A stretch of DNA of 64,000 bases from Citrobacter sp. Res13-Sevr-PEB04-36 (GCF_015672735.1 NZ_JADABY010000029.1:62001-126000), one strand, 5' to 3'; positions 41,703-53,035 are shown, counted from the first letter of the stretch. Numbers and translations: made by a program. The notes: a model not told the origin generated them from the sequence alone.

Positions 41703-42745
41703 TTTTGTTCCTGCTCCTGGGCTTCACGCTTACGTTCCGCTGCCTGTTCGGCTTTACGTTTCTGTTCTGCTTCTTCCCAGGCTTCATACGCCGTCACGAT
41801 ACGGGCAACCACCGGGTGGCGTACCACGTCTTCGCTATGGAAGAAATTAAAGCTAATTTCGTCAACCTCAGCCAGCACTTCGATAGCATGCCGTAGGCCG
41901 GATTTGGTGCTGCGCGGTAGGTCAATCTGGGTGATGTCGCCCGTGATAACCGCTTTGGAGTTGAAACCAATACGGGTCAGAAACATCTTCATCTGTTCGA
42001 TGGTGGTGTTCTGGCTTTCATCAAGGATGATGAACGCATCGTTCAGCGTACGGCCTCGCATATAGGCCAGCGGGGCGACCTCAATAACGTTACGCTCAAT
42101 AAGTTTCTCGACCTTCTCAAAGCCGAGCATTTCGAACAGCGCGTCATACAGCGGTCGTAAATAGGGATCGACTTTCTGGCTAAGATCGCCTGGCAGGAAG
42201 CCCAGTTTTTCACCGGCTTCAACCGCCGGACGGGTCAGCAGAATACGGCGGATCTCCTGGCGTTCAAGCGCATCGACCGCGGCGGCTACCGCCAGGTAGG
42301 TTTTACCCGTACCTGCAGGGCCGACGCCGAAGGTGATGTCGTGGTCGAGAATATTGGCGATGTACTGCGCCTGATTCGGCGTACGCGGTTTGATCACGCC
42401 ACGCTTAGTTTTGATATTCACCGCTTTGCCAAACTCAGGCACGCTATCTGCGCTCTGCTCAAGCACACGCGCTTCTTTAATTGCCAGGTGAATTTGTTCC
42501 GGCTCAATGTCCTGCGTCTGGCCGCGCATTGGGGCGGTATCGACATACAGGCTACGTAAAATATCTGCCGCAGCGGTGACGCAAATCGGGCGACCGGTCA
42601 GCTTAAAGTGGTTGTCGCGGCGGTTAATTTCGATGCCGAGGCGACGTTCCAGCTGTTTGATGTTGTCATCAAAAGGACCGCAGAGGCTCAACAGGCGGGC
42701 ATTGTCTGCGGGTTCAAGGGTAATTTCGCGAGTGTCTATGTTCAA
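41699..42745 (-). CDS. ybeZ: PhoH-like ATPase YbeZ (PhoL)
   Basis: 348-aa PhoH-family NTPase that partners YbeY in rRNA processing. Walker [10 protein letters not shown] and Walker [11 protein letters not shown] are visible, followed by an acidic/basic C-terminal tail rich in Glu, Lys and Gln. I choose TTG 42745, preceded by AGAGGAA, which gives the E. coli N-terminus ([12 protein letters not shown]). An upstream ATG at 42784 in frame lacks a good ribosome-binding site but cannot be excluded. Confidence 0.92.
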   Translation of the reverse strand: MNIDTREITLEPADNARLLSLCGPFDDNIKQLERRLGIEINRRDNHFKLTGRPICVTAAADILRSLYVDTAPMRGQTQDIEPEQIHLAIKEARVLEQSADSVPEFGKAVNIKTKRGVIKPRTPNQAQYIANILDHDITFGVGPAGTGKTYLAVAAAVDALERQEIRRILLTRPAVEAGEKLGFLPGDLSQKVDPYLRPLYDALFEMLGFEKVEKLIERNVIEVAPLAYMRGRTLNDAFIILDESQNTTIEQMKMFLTRIGFNSKAVITGDITQIDLPRSTKSGLRHAIEVLAEVDEISFNFFHSEDVVRHPVVARIVTAYEAWEEAEQKRKAEQAAERKREAQEQEQK

Positions 42746-42885
42746 ACCGTTCCTCTTATGCAGATATCGCCGGACGTTGAACATTTACCGGCATGTAGGG
42801 AAATTATTCACGCCACAGGGAAAAGGCGCAAGCATTGCGATAAATATGGGGGTGTAGGAAGGAAATACAAGACCCTCCCCGTCAT

Positions 42886-42988
42886 ACTTCAAGCCGCAGA
42901 GGCGTTGCCTGTACTCGCGCACCCCAGTCACATAGTTATCTATGCTCCTGGGGATTTGCTCGTTTATCGCCTTTCTGCAACTCGAATT
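42886..42988. repeat. ERIC (IRU) element between miaB and ybeZ
   Basis: About 103 bp, from ACTTCAAGCCGCAG to CTGCAACTCGAATT with the core CACCCCAGTCACATAG and TATGCTCCTGGGGATTTGCTC. It resembles the ERIC consensus more closely than the copy at 37264 at the CCTGGGGAT core. It fills most of the 273-nt gap between miaB and ybeZ. Confidence 0.88.
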
Positions 42989-43018
42989 ATTCAGGGGATA
43001 GAGGAGGGGTTATGGTAA

Positions 43019-44449
43019 TTACGGCTGATAAATGCCGACACCCAGATCGTTCTCCTTGCGGGTACGCGCAATGACCGACTCCGGACTTTCCGCGATGCGC
43101 AGGCCCATTTCGTCCTCGGTACGCACGACTTTGCCGCGTAGAGAGTTAGTCCAAACGTCGGTAATTTCAACATCCACAAACTTACCGACCATATCCGGGG
43201 AACCTTCAAAGTTCACCACGCGGTTATTTTCGGTACGACCCGACAGCTCCATCACGCTTTTACGCGACGTGCCTTCGACCAGAATGCGTTGGACAGTGCC
43301 GAGCATACGACGGCTCCAGGCCGTAGCCTGCTGGTTGATGCGATCCTGCAGGATATACAGACGCTGTTTTTTCTCTTCTTCCGGGACGTCGTCAACCATA
43401 TCGGCGGCTGGCGTGCCAGGGCGGGCAGAGAAGATAAAACTGTAGCTCATGTCGAAATTGACATCGGCAATCAGCTTCATGGTCTGCTCGAAATCTTGCG
43501 TGGTTTCGCCAGGGAAGCCCACGATGAAGTCGGAGCTAATCTGGATATCCGGGCGCGCAGCGCGCAGTTTGCGGATGATCGCTTTGTATTCCAGCGCAGT
43601 ATGGGTACGTCCCATCAGGTTCAGTACGCGATCTGAACCGCTCTGTACCGGCAGGTGCAGGAAGCTCACCAGTTCTGGGGTATCGCGATAAACTTCAACG
43701 ATATCGTCGGTGAACTCAATCGGATGACTGGTGGTAAAGCGAATACGGTCAATGCCGTCGATCGCAGCCACCAGACGCAGTAAATCCGCGAACGAGCCGG
43801 TTGTGCCGTCGTAGTTCTCACCGCGCCAGGCGTTAACGTTTTGTCCTAGCAGGTTGACTTCTCGTACACCCTGCGCCGCAAGCTGGGCGATTTCAAACAA
43901 GATATCGTCCGCCGGACGGCTGACTTCTTCACCACGGGTGTAAGGCACCACGCAGTAAGTACAGTATTTGTTGCAACCTTCCATTATGGACACAAACGCG
44001 CTTGGACCTTCAGCACGCGGCTCCGGCAGGCGGTCGAATTTTTCGATTTCCGGGAAACTGATGTCCACCACCGGGCTACGCTTAACGCTGCCGCGAACCT
44101 TGTTGATCATCTCCGGCAGGCGGTGCAGGGTTTGTGGCCCAAAAATAATGTCAACGTAGTGTGCGCGTTGACGAATATGATCGCCTTCCTGAGAGGCGAC
44201 ACAGCCACCCACGCCGATAATCAGATCCGGGTTTTTCTCTTTTAAGAGTTTCCAGCGACCTAACTGATGGAAAACTTTTTCCTGAGCCTTCTCGCGAATT
44301 GAGCAGGTATTCAGCAGCAGCACATCCGCTTCTTCCGCCACGTCGGTCAGTTGATACCCGTGGGTGGCATCCAGCAGATCGGCCATCTTCGATGAATCGT
44401 ATTCGTTCATCTGACAGCCCCAGGTTTTAATATGGAGTTTTTTAGTCAT
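43019..44449 (-). CDS. miaB: tRNA-2-methylthio-N6-dimethylallyladenosine synthase
   Basis: 476-aa methylthiotransferase. The N-terminal UPF0004 domain has Cys in [20 protein letters not shown] and GVGGCVASQ (auxiliary cluster); the radical-SAM motif is CNKYCTYC; a TRAM domain closes the protein. It modifies A37 of tRNAs. Start is ATG 44449 ([12 protein letters not shown]). It is two residues longer than E. coli MiaB through a small insertion near residue 118 ([10 protein letters not shown]). Confidence 0.97.
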   Translation of the reverse strand: MTKKLHIKTWGCQMNEYDSSKMADLLDATHGYQLTDVAEEADVLLLNTCSIREKAQEKVFHQLGRWKLLKEKNPDLIIGVGGCVASQEGDHIRQRAHYVDIIFGPQTLHRLPEMINKVRGSVKRSPVVDISFPEIEKFDRLPEPRAEGPSAFVSIMEGCNKYCTYCVVPYTRGEEVSRPADDILFEIAQLAAQGVREVNLLGQNVNAWRGENYDGTTGSFADLLRLVAAIDGIDRIRFTTSHPIEFTDDIVEVYRDTPELVSFLHLPVQSGSDRVLNLMGRTHTALEYKAIIRKLRAARPDIQISSDFIVGFPGETTQDFEQTMKLIADVNFDMSYSFIFSARPGTPAADMVDDVPEEEKKQRLYILQDRINQQATAWSRRMLGTVQRILVEGTSRKSVMELSGRTENNRVVNFEGSPDMVGKFVDVEITDVWTNSLRGKVVRTEDEMGLRIAESPESVIARTRKENDLGVGIYQP

Positions 44450-44594
44450 CGACTTGCTCTTGCGAAATTGTGGCTGAAATGCAGGGCGCATAGTGTACTG
44501 CGTTGGCGCGGTTGTGACCAGTATGACGGATGTCAGCCTCAAGGGGTAAAAAATCCTGTAAACTTACACAATACATGTAACAGGATGATTGACC

Positions 44595-45770
44595 ATGACA
44601 AATCAACCAACGGAAATTGCCATTGTCGGCGGGGGGATGGTCGGCGGCGCGCTGGCGCTTGGACTGGCGCAGCATGGATTTACAGTGACGGTAATTGAAC
44701 ATGCCGTGCCTGCGCCGTTTGTGGCTGACAGTCAGCCTGATATCCGTATTTCAGCCATTAGTTCCGCTTCTGCATCTTTGCTGAAAGGGCTGGGCGTCTG
44801 GGACGCGGTGCAGGGCATGCGCACTCATCCGTATCGTCGTCTGGAAACCTGGGAGTGGGAGAATGCCCACGTGGTGTTTGACGCCGCTGAACTAAAGCTG
44901 CCCTTGCTGGGCTATATGGTGGAAAACACCGTCCTGCAACAAGCGTTGTGGCAGGCGCTGGAAGCGCATCCCAAAGTGACTCTGCGGGTGCCGGCCTCAC
45001 TGATTTCTCTGCATCAACATAATGATCGGCATGAGCTTGAACTGGCCGGTGGTGAAAAGATAACTGCAAAACTGGTGATTGGTGCTGATGGCGCGAATTC
45101 TCAGGTGCGTCAAATGGCCGGGATTGGCATTCATGCCTGGCAGTACGCGCAATCCTGTATGCTGATTACCGTGCAATGTGAGAATTCGCCGGGAGACAGC
45201 ACCTGGCAGCAGTTTACCCCTGACGGGCCGCGTGCGTTTTTACCGCTGTTCGATAACTGGGCTTCGCTGGTGTGGTATGACTCTCCGGCACGCATCCGCC
45301 AGTTGCAGAGTCTCGATATGGCGCAACTCCAGGTGGAGATCGCTAAATATTTCCCTTCACGTCTGGGCTATGTTACGCCTGTTGCCGCAGGAGCGTTTCC
45401 CCTTACTCGCCGCCACGCGTTGCAGTACGTTCAGCCTGGGTTAGCGCTGGTGGGCGATGCCGCACACACCATTCATCCGCTTGCCGGGCAGGGGGTGAAT
45501 CTGGGGTACCGTGATGTTGATGCGTTGATAGATGTGCTGGTGAATGCCCGCAGCTACGGTGAATCCTGGGCCAGCCAACGGGTACTGAAGCGCTATCAGA
45601 ACCGCCGGATGACCGACAACTTCATCATGCAAAGTGGGATGGATTTATTCTACGCTGGATTTAGCAACAACCTGCAGCCTCTGCGTATTATGCGCAATCT
45701 TGGCCTGATGGCTGCCGAGCGCGCAGGCGTGCTGAAACGTCAGGCGCTGAAGTATGCGTTAGGGTTGTAG
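44595..45770 (+). CDS. ubiF: 3-demethoxyubiquinol 3-hydroxylase UbiF
   Basis: 391-aa FAD-dependent monooxygenase of the UbiH/COQ6 family. Rossmann GxGxxG is at the N-terminus (AIVGGGMVGGALALGL), with the DG motif VIGADGANSQVRQ and the GD motif LVGDAAHTIHPLAGQGVNLG. It does the last hydroxylation in aerobic ubiquinone synthesis. Start is ATG 44595 with AGGA upstream. It diverges from miaB and is followed by a REP pair. Confidence 0.97.
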   Translation: MTNQPTEIAIVGGGMVGGALALGLAQHGFTVTVIEHAVPAPFVADSQPDIRISAISSASASLLKGLGVWDAVQGMRTHPYRRLETWEWENAHVVFDAAELKLPLLGYMVENTVLQQALWQALEAHPKVTLRVPASLISLHQHNDRHELELAGGEKITAKLVIGADGANSQVRQMAGIGIHAWQYAQSCMLITVQCENSPGDSTWQQFTPDGPRAFLPLFDNWASLVWYDSPARIRQLQSLDMAQLQVEIAKYFPSRLGYVTPVAAGAFPLTRRHALQYVQPGLALVGDAAHTIHPLAGQGVNLGYRDVDALIDVLVNARSYGESWASQRVLKRYQNRRMTDNFIMQSGMDLFYAGFSNNLQPLRIMRNLGLMAAERAGVLKRQALKYALGL

Positions 45771-45780
45771 CTCAAGTGGT

Positions 45781-45849
45781 GCCTGATGGCGCTGCGCTTA
45801 TCAGGCCTACGCGTCATGTAGGCCGGGTAAGGCTTACCGCCACCCGGCA
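45781..45849. repeat. REP pair after ubiF
   Basis: Two REP-like units: GCCTGATGGCGCTGCGCTT...TCAGGCCTAC (45781-45810) and GTAGGCCGGGTAAGGC...CACCCGGCA (45818-45849). They separate ubiF from the convergent tRNA operon. Confidence 0.85.
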
Positions 45850-45873
45850 AAGTAGTTTACTGGTAACGGAAAA

Positions 45874-45900
45874 GCAAAAAGCCCGCCGAAGCGAGCTTTT
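45874..45900 (-). terminator. Terminator of the tRNA operon
   Basis: On the minus strand AAAAGCTCGC-TTCG-GCGGGCTTTTT, a 10-bp stem with one G-U pair and a UUCG tetraloop, followed by GCTTTT. It begins 7 nt after the last tRNA. Confidence 0.88.
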
Positions 45901-45906
45901 CTTAAA

Positions 45907-45981
45907 TGGCTGGGGTACGAGGATTCGAACCTCGGAATGCTGGTATCAGAAACCAGAGCCTTACCGCTTGGCGATACCCCA
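45907..45981 (-). tRNA. glnX: tRNA-Gln (CTG)
   Basis: 75-nt tRNA with CCA encoded, beginning TGGGGTATCGCCAAGCGG on the minus strand. Anticodon CTG in loop TTCTGAT. It is the last of seven tRNA genes and is identical to the copy at 46018. Confidence 0.97.
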
Positions 45982-46017
45982 ACGGGCGCACCCACAGAGT
46001 GGACGACTTTTTGAAAT

Positions 46018-46092
46018 TGGCTGGGGTACGAGGATTCGAACCTCGGAATGCTGGTATCAGAAACCAGAGCCTTACCGCTTGGCGATACCCCA
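46018..46092 (-). tRNA. glnV: tRNA-Gln (CTG)
   Basis: 75-nt tRNA with anticodon CTG, a tandem duplicate of the next gene downstream. CCA is encoded. Confidence 0.97.
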
Positions 46093-46136
46093 ACAATTTT
46101 TTGGATTAACCGAACTAAATCGATACATCCTTAATA

Positions 46137-46213
46137 TGGTGGCTACGACGGGATTCGAACCTGTGACCCCATCATTATGAGTGATGTGCTCTAACCAACT
46201 GAGCTACGTAGCC
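46137..46213 (-). tRNA. metU: tRNA-Met (CAT), elongator
   Basis: 77-nt tRNA beginning GGCTACGTAGCTCAGTTGG, anticodon CAT in a loop flanked by the ATCACT/GATGGG-side stem; elongator type because the acceptor begins with a G-C pair. Same sequence as metT at 46537. Confidence 0.97.
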
Positions 46214-46234
46214 AAATACTATCATATTCTTCGA

Positions 46235-46309
46235 TGGCTGGGGTACCTGGATTCGAACCAGGGAATGCCGGTATCAAAAACCGGTGCCTTACCGCTTGGC
46301 GATACCCCA
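46235..46309 (-). tRNA. glnW: tRNA-Gln (TTG)
   Basis: 75-nt tRNA with anticodon TTG (loop TTTTGAT). The body shares the glnV/X acceptor and D arm but differs in the anticodon stem (ACCGG/CCGGC) and T stem. Confidence 0.97.
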
Positions 46310-46345
46310 ATGACCGTTGCGGTGAACCGCTATATCGAAGAAAAA

Positions 46346-46420
46346 TGGCTGGGGTACCTGGATTCGAACCAGGGAATGCCGGTATCAAAAACCGGTGCCT
46401 TACCGCTTGGCGATACCCCA
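46346..46420 (-). tRNA. glnU: tRNA-Gln (TTG)
   Basis: 75-nt tRNA with anticodon TTG, identical to the glnW copy. Confidence 0.97.
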
Positions 46421-46443
46421 TCCGTGCAACGCTTTCGGGTGAA

Positions 46444-46528
46444 TGGTGCGGGAGGCGAGACTTGAACTCGCACACCTTGCGGCGCCAGAACCTAAATCTG
46501 GTGCGTCTACCAATTTCGCCACTCCCGC
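46444..46528 (-). tRNA. leuW: tRNA-Leu (TAG)
   Basis: 85-nt class II tRNA beginning GCGGGAGTGGCGAAATTGG, anticodon TAG (loop ATTTAGG), with a long variable arm and encoded CCA. Confidence 0.97.
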
Positions 46529-46536
46529 AAAAAAGA

Positions 46537-46613
46537 TGGTGGCTACGACGGGATTCGAACCTGTGACCCCATCATTATGAGTGATGTGCTCTAACCAACT
46601 GAGCTACGTAGCC
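46537..46613 (-). tRNA. metT: tRNA-Met (CAT), elongator
   Basis: 77-nt tRNA, first gene of the operon metT-leuW-glnU-glnW-metU-glnV-glnX, which has the same order as E. coli. Only 8 nt separate it from leuW. Confidence 0.97.
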
Positions 46614-46652
46614 ATCTTTTTTTCGCGTTACCTTATCGGCGTTGCGGGGCGC

Positions 46653-46681
46653 ATTATGCGTATTGAGCCTTGAAGCGTCAA
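46653..46681 (-). promoter_or_regulatory. Promoter of the metT tRNA operon
   Basis: On the minus strand TTGACG (46681-46676), 17-bp spacer, CATAAT (46658-46653), then a GC-rich discriminator GCGCCCCGC. It is a strong sigma-70 promoter, and the GC-rich discriminator is the hallmark of stringently controlled stable-RNA promoters. Confidence 0.85.
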
Positions 46682-46797
46682 CCCCTTTTTCATTGAAAAT
46701 AGCTGGAATGTGACTGTTTGGTTAGGTTGCGAACAGCGTGACGCAATATTCGGCAATTATTAGTTATTAATTGTTTTTCCGTGCGTAAAACCGACAT

Positions 46798-46822
46798 AAA
46801 AAAAGAGCCCCGTAGGGCTCTT
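46798..46822 (-). terminator. Terminator of asnB
   Basis: AAGAGCCC-CGTA-GGGCTCTT, 8-bp stem, followed on the minus strand by seven T. It starts about 15 nt after the asnB stop. Confidence 0.9.
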
Positions 46823-46836
46823 GGCTGATGATGGGG

Positions 46837-48501
46837 TTACTTATAAGCCGACTGGTGCACACCAACCGCACGGCCTGATGGATCGTTCATGGTTTTGAAG
46901 GCTTCATCCCATTCGATGGCTTTGGCAGAAGAACAGGCGACGGACGGGCCACCCGGCACACACTCGGCGGCGCTGGCCACCGGGAACAACTCTTCGAAAA
47001 TCTGACGGTACAAATACGCTTCTTTAGACGATGGGGTATTGTACGGGAAGCGGAAGCTGGCGGTTTCCAGTTGTTGATCGGAAACGTGCTCTGCCGCCAC
47101 TTCTTTCAGCGTGTCGATCCAGCTATAACCGACGCCGTCAGAGAACTGCTCTTTCTGACGCCATGCAATGCTGGCCGGCAGGTAGGATTCAAAACATTCG
47201 CGCAGGACATGTTTTTCCATCTTCCCGTTACCGCACATTTTATCCTGTGGGTTGATGCGCATCGCGACATCGAGGAATTTCTTATCGAGGAAAGGTACGC
47301 GGGCTTCAACGCCCCACGCCGACATAGCTTTGTTGGCACGGGCGCAGTCGAACATATGCAGTGCCTGCAGTTTACGTACCGTTTCTTCGTGCAGCTCTTT
47401 TGCGTCTGGCGCTTTGTGGAAATAGAGGTAGCCGCCAAATACTTCATCGGACCCTTCACCCGACAGCACCATTTTAATGCCCATCGCTTTAATTTTACGT
47501 GACATTAAGTACATCGGCGTGGAGGCGCGGATGGTGGTGACATCATAGGTTTCAATGTGATAAATCACATCGCGGATGGCATCCAGGCCTTCCTGCACGG
47601 TGAAATGGATCTCGTGGTGTACGGTTCCCAGATGGTTGGCGACTTCCTGCGCGGCTTTCAGATCCGGTGCACCTTTCAGGCCCACGGCGAAGGAGTGCAG
47701 TTGCGGCCACCAGGCTTCACTGCGCTCTTGATCTTCAACACGGCGCGCTGCGTATTTTTTGGTGATGGCGGAAATCACGGAGGAGTCCAGACCACCGGAC
47801 AGCAGCACACCATAAGGAACATCTGACATCAGGTGGCTTTTAACCGCGTCTTCCAGCGCCTGACGCAGTTCATCTTTATCCGTCACATTGTCTTTTACCG
47901 CGTCGTATTCGAACCAGTCGCGCTGATAGTACTGACGGATTTCTCCGTCTTTGCTCCACAGGTAGCTACCGGCCGGGAATTCTTTAATGGTGCGGCAAAC
48001 CGGGACCAGCGCTTTCATTTCAGACGCCACGTACAGGTTGCCGTGTTCGTCATGGCCCATGTACAGCGGGATGATCCCGATGTGATCGCGGCCAATCAGA
48101 TATGCATCCTGCTCGCTGTCGTACAGTGCGAAGGCGAACATGCCCTGCAGGTCGTCAAGAAAGTCAGGCCCTTTTTCCTGATACAGAGCAAGGATAACTT
48201 CGCAGTCGGAACCGGTCTGGAACTGATAGCGATCGCCGTATTCAGCACGTAACGCCTGATGGTTATAAATCTCGCCGTTTACTGCCAGGATATGCGTCTT
48301 TTTCACGTTGTACAGCGGCTGGGCACCGGCGTTGACGTCGACAATGGACAGACGTTCATGTGCCAGAATCGCGTTATCACTGGCGTAAATGCCCGACCAG
48401 TCCGGGCCGCGGTGACGCATCAGACGAGACAGTTCGAGGGCTTTTTTACGCAGTTCAACTGCGTCAGTTTTAATATCGAATACGCCAAAAATAGAACACA
48501 T
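46837..48501 (-). CDS. asnB: Asparagine synthetase B (glutamine-hydrolysing)
   Basis: 554-aa class II amidotransferase, length as in E. coli. The N-terminal nucleophile is Cys2 in MCSIFGVFD (exposed after Met removal); the glutaminase domain runs to about 200; the synthetase domain has the PP-loop LLSGGLDSSVISA. It makes asparagine from aspartate, glutamine and ATP. GGAGAAGG lies just upstream of the ATG. Transcribed alone. Confidence 0.97.
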   Translation of the reverse strand: MCSIFGVFDIKTDAVELRKKALELSRLMRHRGPDWSGIYASDNAILAHERLSIVDVNAGAQPLYNVKKTHILAVNGEIYNHQALRAEYGDRYQFQTGSDCEVILALYQEKGPDFLDDLQGMFAFALYDSEQDAYLIGRDHIGIIPLYMGHDEHGNLYVASEMKALVPVCRTIKEFPAGSYLWSKDGEIRQYYQRDWFEYDAVKDNVTDKDELRQALEDAVKSHLMSDVPYGVLLSGGLDSSVISAITKKYAARRVEDQERSEAWWPQLHSFAVGLKGAPDLKAAQEVANHLGTVHHEIHFTVQEGLDAIRDVIYHIETYDVTTIRASTPMYLMSRKIKAMGIKMVLSGEGSDEVFGGYLYFHKAPDAKELHEETVRKLQALHMFDCARANKAMSAWGVEARVPFLDKKFLDVAMRINPQDKMCGNGKMEKHVLRECFESYLPASIAWRQKEQFSDGVGYSWIDTLKEVAAEHVSDQQLETASFRFPYNTPSSKEAYLYRQIFEELFPVASAAECVPGGPSVACSSAKAIEWDEAFKTMNDPSGRAVGVHQSAYK

Positions 48502-48754
48502 AACCTTCTCCGTTAACCCGTTGCGTGATGCTTTTTATGTTTGCTTAATAAAGAAAATGCCGCAAAGCCGCAGGGGGCGCAAGGAGTTTGGCGAACTGAA
48601 AAGAAAAAACTCAATGATGATTGTTGAATGATGAAAAAAGATTACACAATGAGCGTGTTTATTGATGAATCTTCAATAAAATGGCGGTTTTATTAGATGG
48701 GGTTCTTTTGTGTGCCGGCTAACGCATTCTTATGGCTATCCGGCACAACGTGGC
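48502..48754. other. nagD-asnB intergenic region
   Basis: 253 bp between two minus-strand genes, holding the asnB promoter and the nagD 3' end. TGTGCCGG and CCGGCACA (48711-48748) can pair around a 21-nt loop just after nagD; without a U tract it is a weak terminator candidate. Nothing else was found. Confidence 0.45.
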
Positions 48755-49507
48755 TTAAATAACATCTATTTCGGCAACGGATGGGTAGATCCAGCTTGGT
48801 CGGAACGGCATGCTGTCGATATCATCCAGCGTGGAGACGCCAGACAGTACCAGAATGGTTTCAAGACCAGCCTGGAAGCCCGCCAGAATATCGGTACGCA
48901 GGTTGTCGCCAACAATAACGGTCTCTTCCGAGTGCGCCTGCATTTTGTTGAGCGCCGCGCGGATAATCCACGGGCTGGGTTTACCCACATAAAAAGGTTT
49001 ACGGCCCGAGATCTTCTCGATACCGGCGCACAGCGCACCGCAGGCAGGATAAAAACCGCGGCCGTGCGTATCCGGGTTGGTGGCAATGAAACGTGCGCCA
49101 TTGGCCACAAAGTATGCTGCTTTATGCATCATGTCCCAGTTGTAGGAGCGGGTCTCTCCGACAATCACAAAATCAGGGTTAACGTCGGTAATGGTAAAAC
49201 CCGCTTTGTACAGTTCGTGGATCAGCGCGCCTTCACCGACGACGTAGGCTTTTTTCCCTTCCTGGCGACGCAGAAAATCGGCGGTAGCCATGGCGGAAGT
49301 ATAAAAAACGCTGTCGGGCACATTCACACCTGCGGTGGCGAAGCGGTTCGCCAGATCCTGCCCGGTCTGCGAAGGGTAGTTAGTTAGCAGGACTAACGGC
49401 AAGCCCTTTTCCAGCACGCCGGTCAAAAATTCTGCCGCACCCGGTACAGCAACATTGTCGTGCATCAGCACGCCGTCGATATCACAAATTACATTCTTAA
49501 TGGTCAT
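48755..49507 (-). CDS. nagD: HAD-family UMP/ribonucleotide phosphatase NagD (UmpH)
   Basis: 250-aa HAD phosphatase. Motif I CDIDGVLMHD at the N-terminus, motif II LLTNYPSQT, and motif IV VGDNLRTDILAG. It dephosphorylates UMP and other nucleoside monophosphates. The start is ATG 49507 (MTIKNVICDIDG); an in-frame TTG two codons upstream is possible. Last gene of the nagBACD operon; 105 nt separate it from nagC. Confidence 0.95.
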   Translation of the reverse strand: MTIKNVICDIDGVLMHDNVAVPGAAEFLTGVLEKGLPLVLLTNYPSQTGQDLANRFATAGVNVPDSVFYTSAMATADFLRRQEGKKAYVVGEGALIHELYKAGFTITDVNPDFVIVGETRSYNWDMMHKAAYFVANGARFIATNPDTHGRGFYPACGALCAGIEKISGRKPFYVGKPSPWIIRAALNKMQAHSEETVIVGDNLRTDILAGFQAGLETILVLSGVSTLDDIDSMPFRPSWIYPSVAEIDVI

Positions 49508-49562
49508 GGACAATCCGACATCAAAAAAAAGAAGGCGTTACTATACACAAAATACACTCAAT

Positions 49563-49605
49563 CATTCGAGTTGCCTCAACTAACGCAGAGGCAACTTGAA
49601 GGGTG
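49563..49605. repeat. Internally deleted ERIC-like element between nagD and nagC
   Basis: ATTCGAGTTGC and GCAACTTGAAGGGTG, the two ends of ERIC/IRU elements seen elsewhere in this window, stand only about 16 nt apart and form an 8-bp stem (GTTGCCTC/GAGGCAAC). The core is missing. Confidence 0.6.
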
Positions 49606-49612
49606 AGGTGTA

Positions 49613-50833
49613 TTAGCTTTCCAGCAAACGTTGCAGCAATGTGCCGTTGAGCATCGCGCGTTTCACCAGTGCAAAGGCACCAATAGCGGAGCGGTGGTCC
49701 AGGGTGGAGCGAACCACGGGCAAATTATGGCGAAATGCCTTCAACGCCTGGGCATTAATGCAGCTTTCTATCGCCGGAAGCAGGACTTTATCTGCCTCAG
49801 TAATTTCACCGGCAATAACAATTTTTTGCGGGTTAAATAGGTTAATGGCGATAGCAATGGTTTTACCCAGATGGCGACCCACGTGCTCAATGACTTCTGA
49901 CGCCAGGTTATCGCCTTTGTTAGCCGCCTTACAGATGGCTTTGATACTGCAATCATCCAGCGTCAGTCGGCTCGGATAGCCCTGCTTGAGTAAATTCTGG
50001 ACGCGATGTTCAATGGACGCGTTGGCCGCGATGGTTTCCAGGCAGCCAAAATTACCGCAGTGGCAGCGCTCACCCAATGGCTCGACCTGAATATGACCAA
50101 TCTCGCCAACGTTACCGTTACGACCAATAAAAATGCGGCCATTGGAGATGATCCCAGCACCGGTCCCGCGATGTACCCGCACCAGAATGGAGTCTTCGCA
50201 GTCCTGACTTGCCCCAAAATAGTGCTCGGCAAGAGCCAGACTACGGATATCGTGACCGACAAAGCAGGTCACCTGAAAACGTTTTTCCAGCGCCTCGACC
50301 AGCCCCCAGTTTTCAACCTGAATATGCGGCATATAACGAATGACCCCGCTTTCCGGGTCAACCAGACCAGGCAGAATAACGGAGATGGCAATCAGTTCAC
50401 GGATTTTCCGCTGGCAGCTGTCAATAAAGGTGGCAATGGTATTGAGCAGCGCATATTCCAGTGTTTCCTGGGTACGCTCAGGCAGAGGGTAATGCTCTTC
50501 AGCGACGGCTTTGCTGCTCATATCATACAGCGTTAGCGTGGTGTCATGACGACCCAAACGTACGCCAATAGCGTGGAAATTGCGGGTTTCGGTGACGATA
50601 GAGATAGCGCGGCGGCCCCCGGTGGAGGCCTGCTGATCCACTTCTTTGATCAGCCCGCGTTCAATAAGCTGACGCGTAATTTTGGTTACGCTGGCAGGAG
50701 CAAGCTGGCTCTGTTCGGCAATCTGAATGCGCGAGATTGGCCCATGCTGGTCAATCAGGCGATAAACTGCCGCGCTGTTAAGCTGTTTTACGAGATCAAC
50801 ATTACCTATTTGAGCTTGTCCGCCTGGTGTCAT
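49613..50833 (-). CDS. nagC: N-acetylglucosamine repressor NagC
   Basis: 406-aa ROK-family regulator, length as in E. coli. Helix-turn-helix at about 30-55 (ISRIQIAEQSQLAPASVTKITRQLI), ROK domain with the zinc site in GEIGHIQVEPLGERCHCGNFGCLE. It represses nagBACD, nagE and chiPQ until it binds GlcNAc-6-P. It follows nagA by 8 nt. Confidence 0.97.
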   Translation of the reverse strand: MTPGGQAQIGNVDLVKQLNSAAVYRLIDQHGPISRIQIAEQSQLAPASVTKITRQLIERGLIKEVDQQASTGGRRAISIVTETRNFHAIGVRLGRHDTTLTLYDMSSKAVAEEHYPLPERTQETLEYALLNTIATFIDSCQRKIRELIAISVILPGLVDPESGVIRYMPHIQVENWGLVEALEKRFQVTCFVGHDIRSLALAEHYFGASQDCEDSILVRVHRGTGAGIISNGRIFIGRNGNVGEIGHIQVEPLGERCHCGNFGCLETIAANASIEHRVQNLLKQGYPSRLTLDDCSIKAICKAANKGDNLASEVIEHVGRHLGKTIAIAINLFNPQKIVIAGEITEADKVLLPAIESCINAQALKAFRHNLPVVRSTLDHRSAIGAFALVKRAMLNGTLLQRLLES

Positions 50834-50841
50834 TCTTTCTC

Positions 50842-52852
<2,011 letters not shown>

Positions 52853-52948
52853 TCTTCACCTCAGTAGTAAATGTAAGCAGTTGGCGGATTGAATCGCTGT
52901 GCAGCATTAAGCGTAACCAGGTTTGCATCGGTAAGGATCAATCCGTTT

Positions 52949-52978
52949 CGATTTTTTTAATGATAAAATAAGTTTTCG
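52949..52978. promoter_or_regulatory. Candidate NagC operator on the nagB side
   Basis: AT-rich imperfect palindrome CGATTTTTTTAATGATAAAA (start 52949) continuing TAAGTTTTCG, at the place of the nagB operator in E. coli. Weaker match than the nagE operator. Confidence 0.5.
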
Positions 52979-53013
52979 TAGTTAGCCAGTAGAAGGGAGG
53001 GTTAATAACGATA

Positions 53014-53035
53014 TTTGGTGACTTTAATCACAAAA
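53014..53035. promoter_or_regulatory. CRP site between nagB and nagE
   Basis: TGGTGA-CTTTAA-TCACA (53016-53032) matches TGTGA-N6-TCACA at 9 of 10 core positions. It lies between the two NagC operators, as expected for CRP activation of nagBACD and nagE. Confidence 0.75.

Noticed and set aside
45776-46566. Open frames through the tRNA cluster with repeated peptides
   Set aside because: The repeats come from duplicated tRNA genes, which explain every base of similarity.
45907-46613. Possible CRISPR-like repeat array
   Set aside because: Repeats are 75-85 nt tRNAs with cloverleaf structure, and there are no cas genes.
45907-46613. Possible phage integration site at the tRNA cluster
   Set aside because: No integrase, no partial tRNA duplicate and no foreign-looking DNA next to it; the flanks are conserved core genes.
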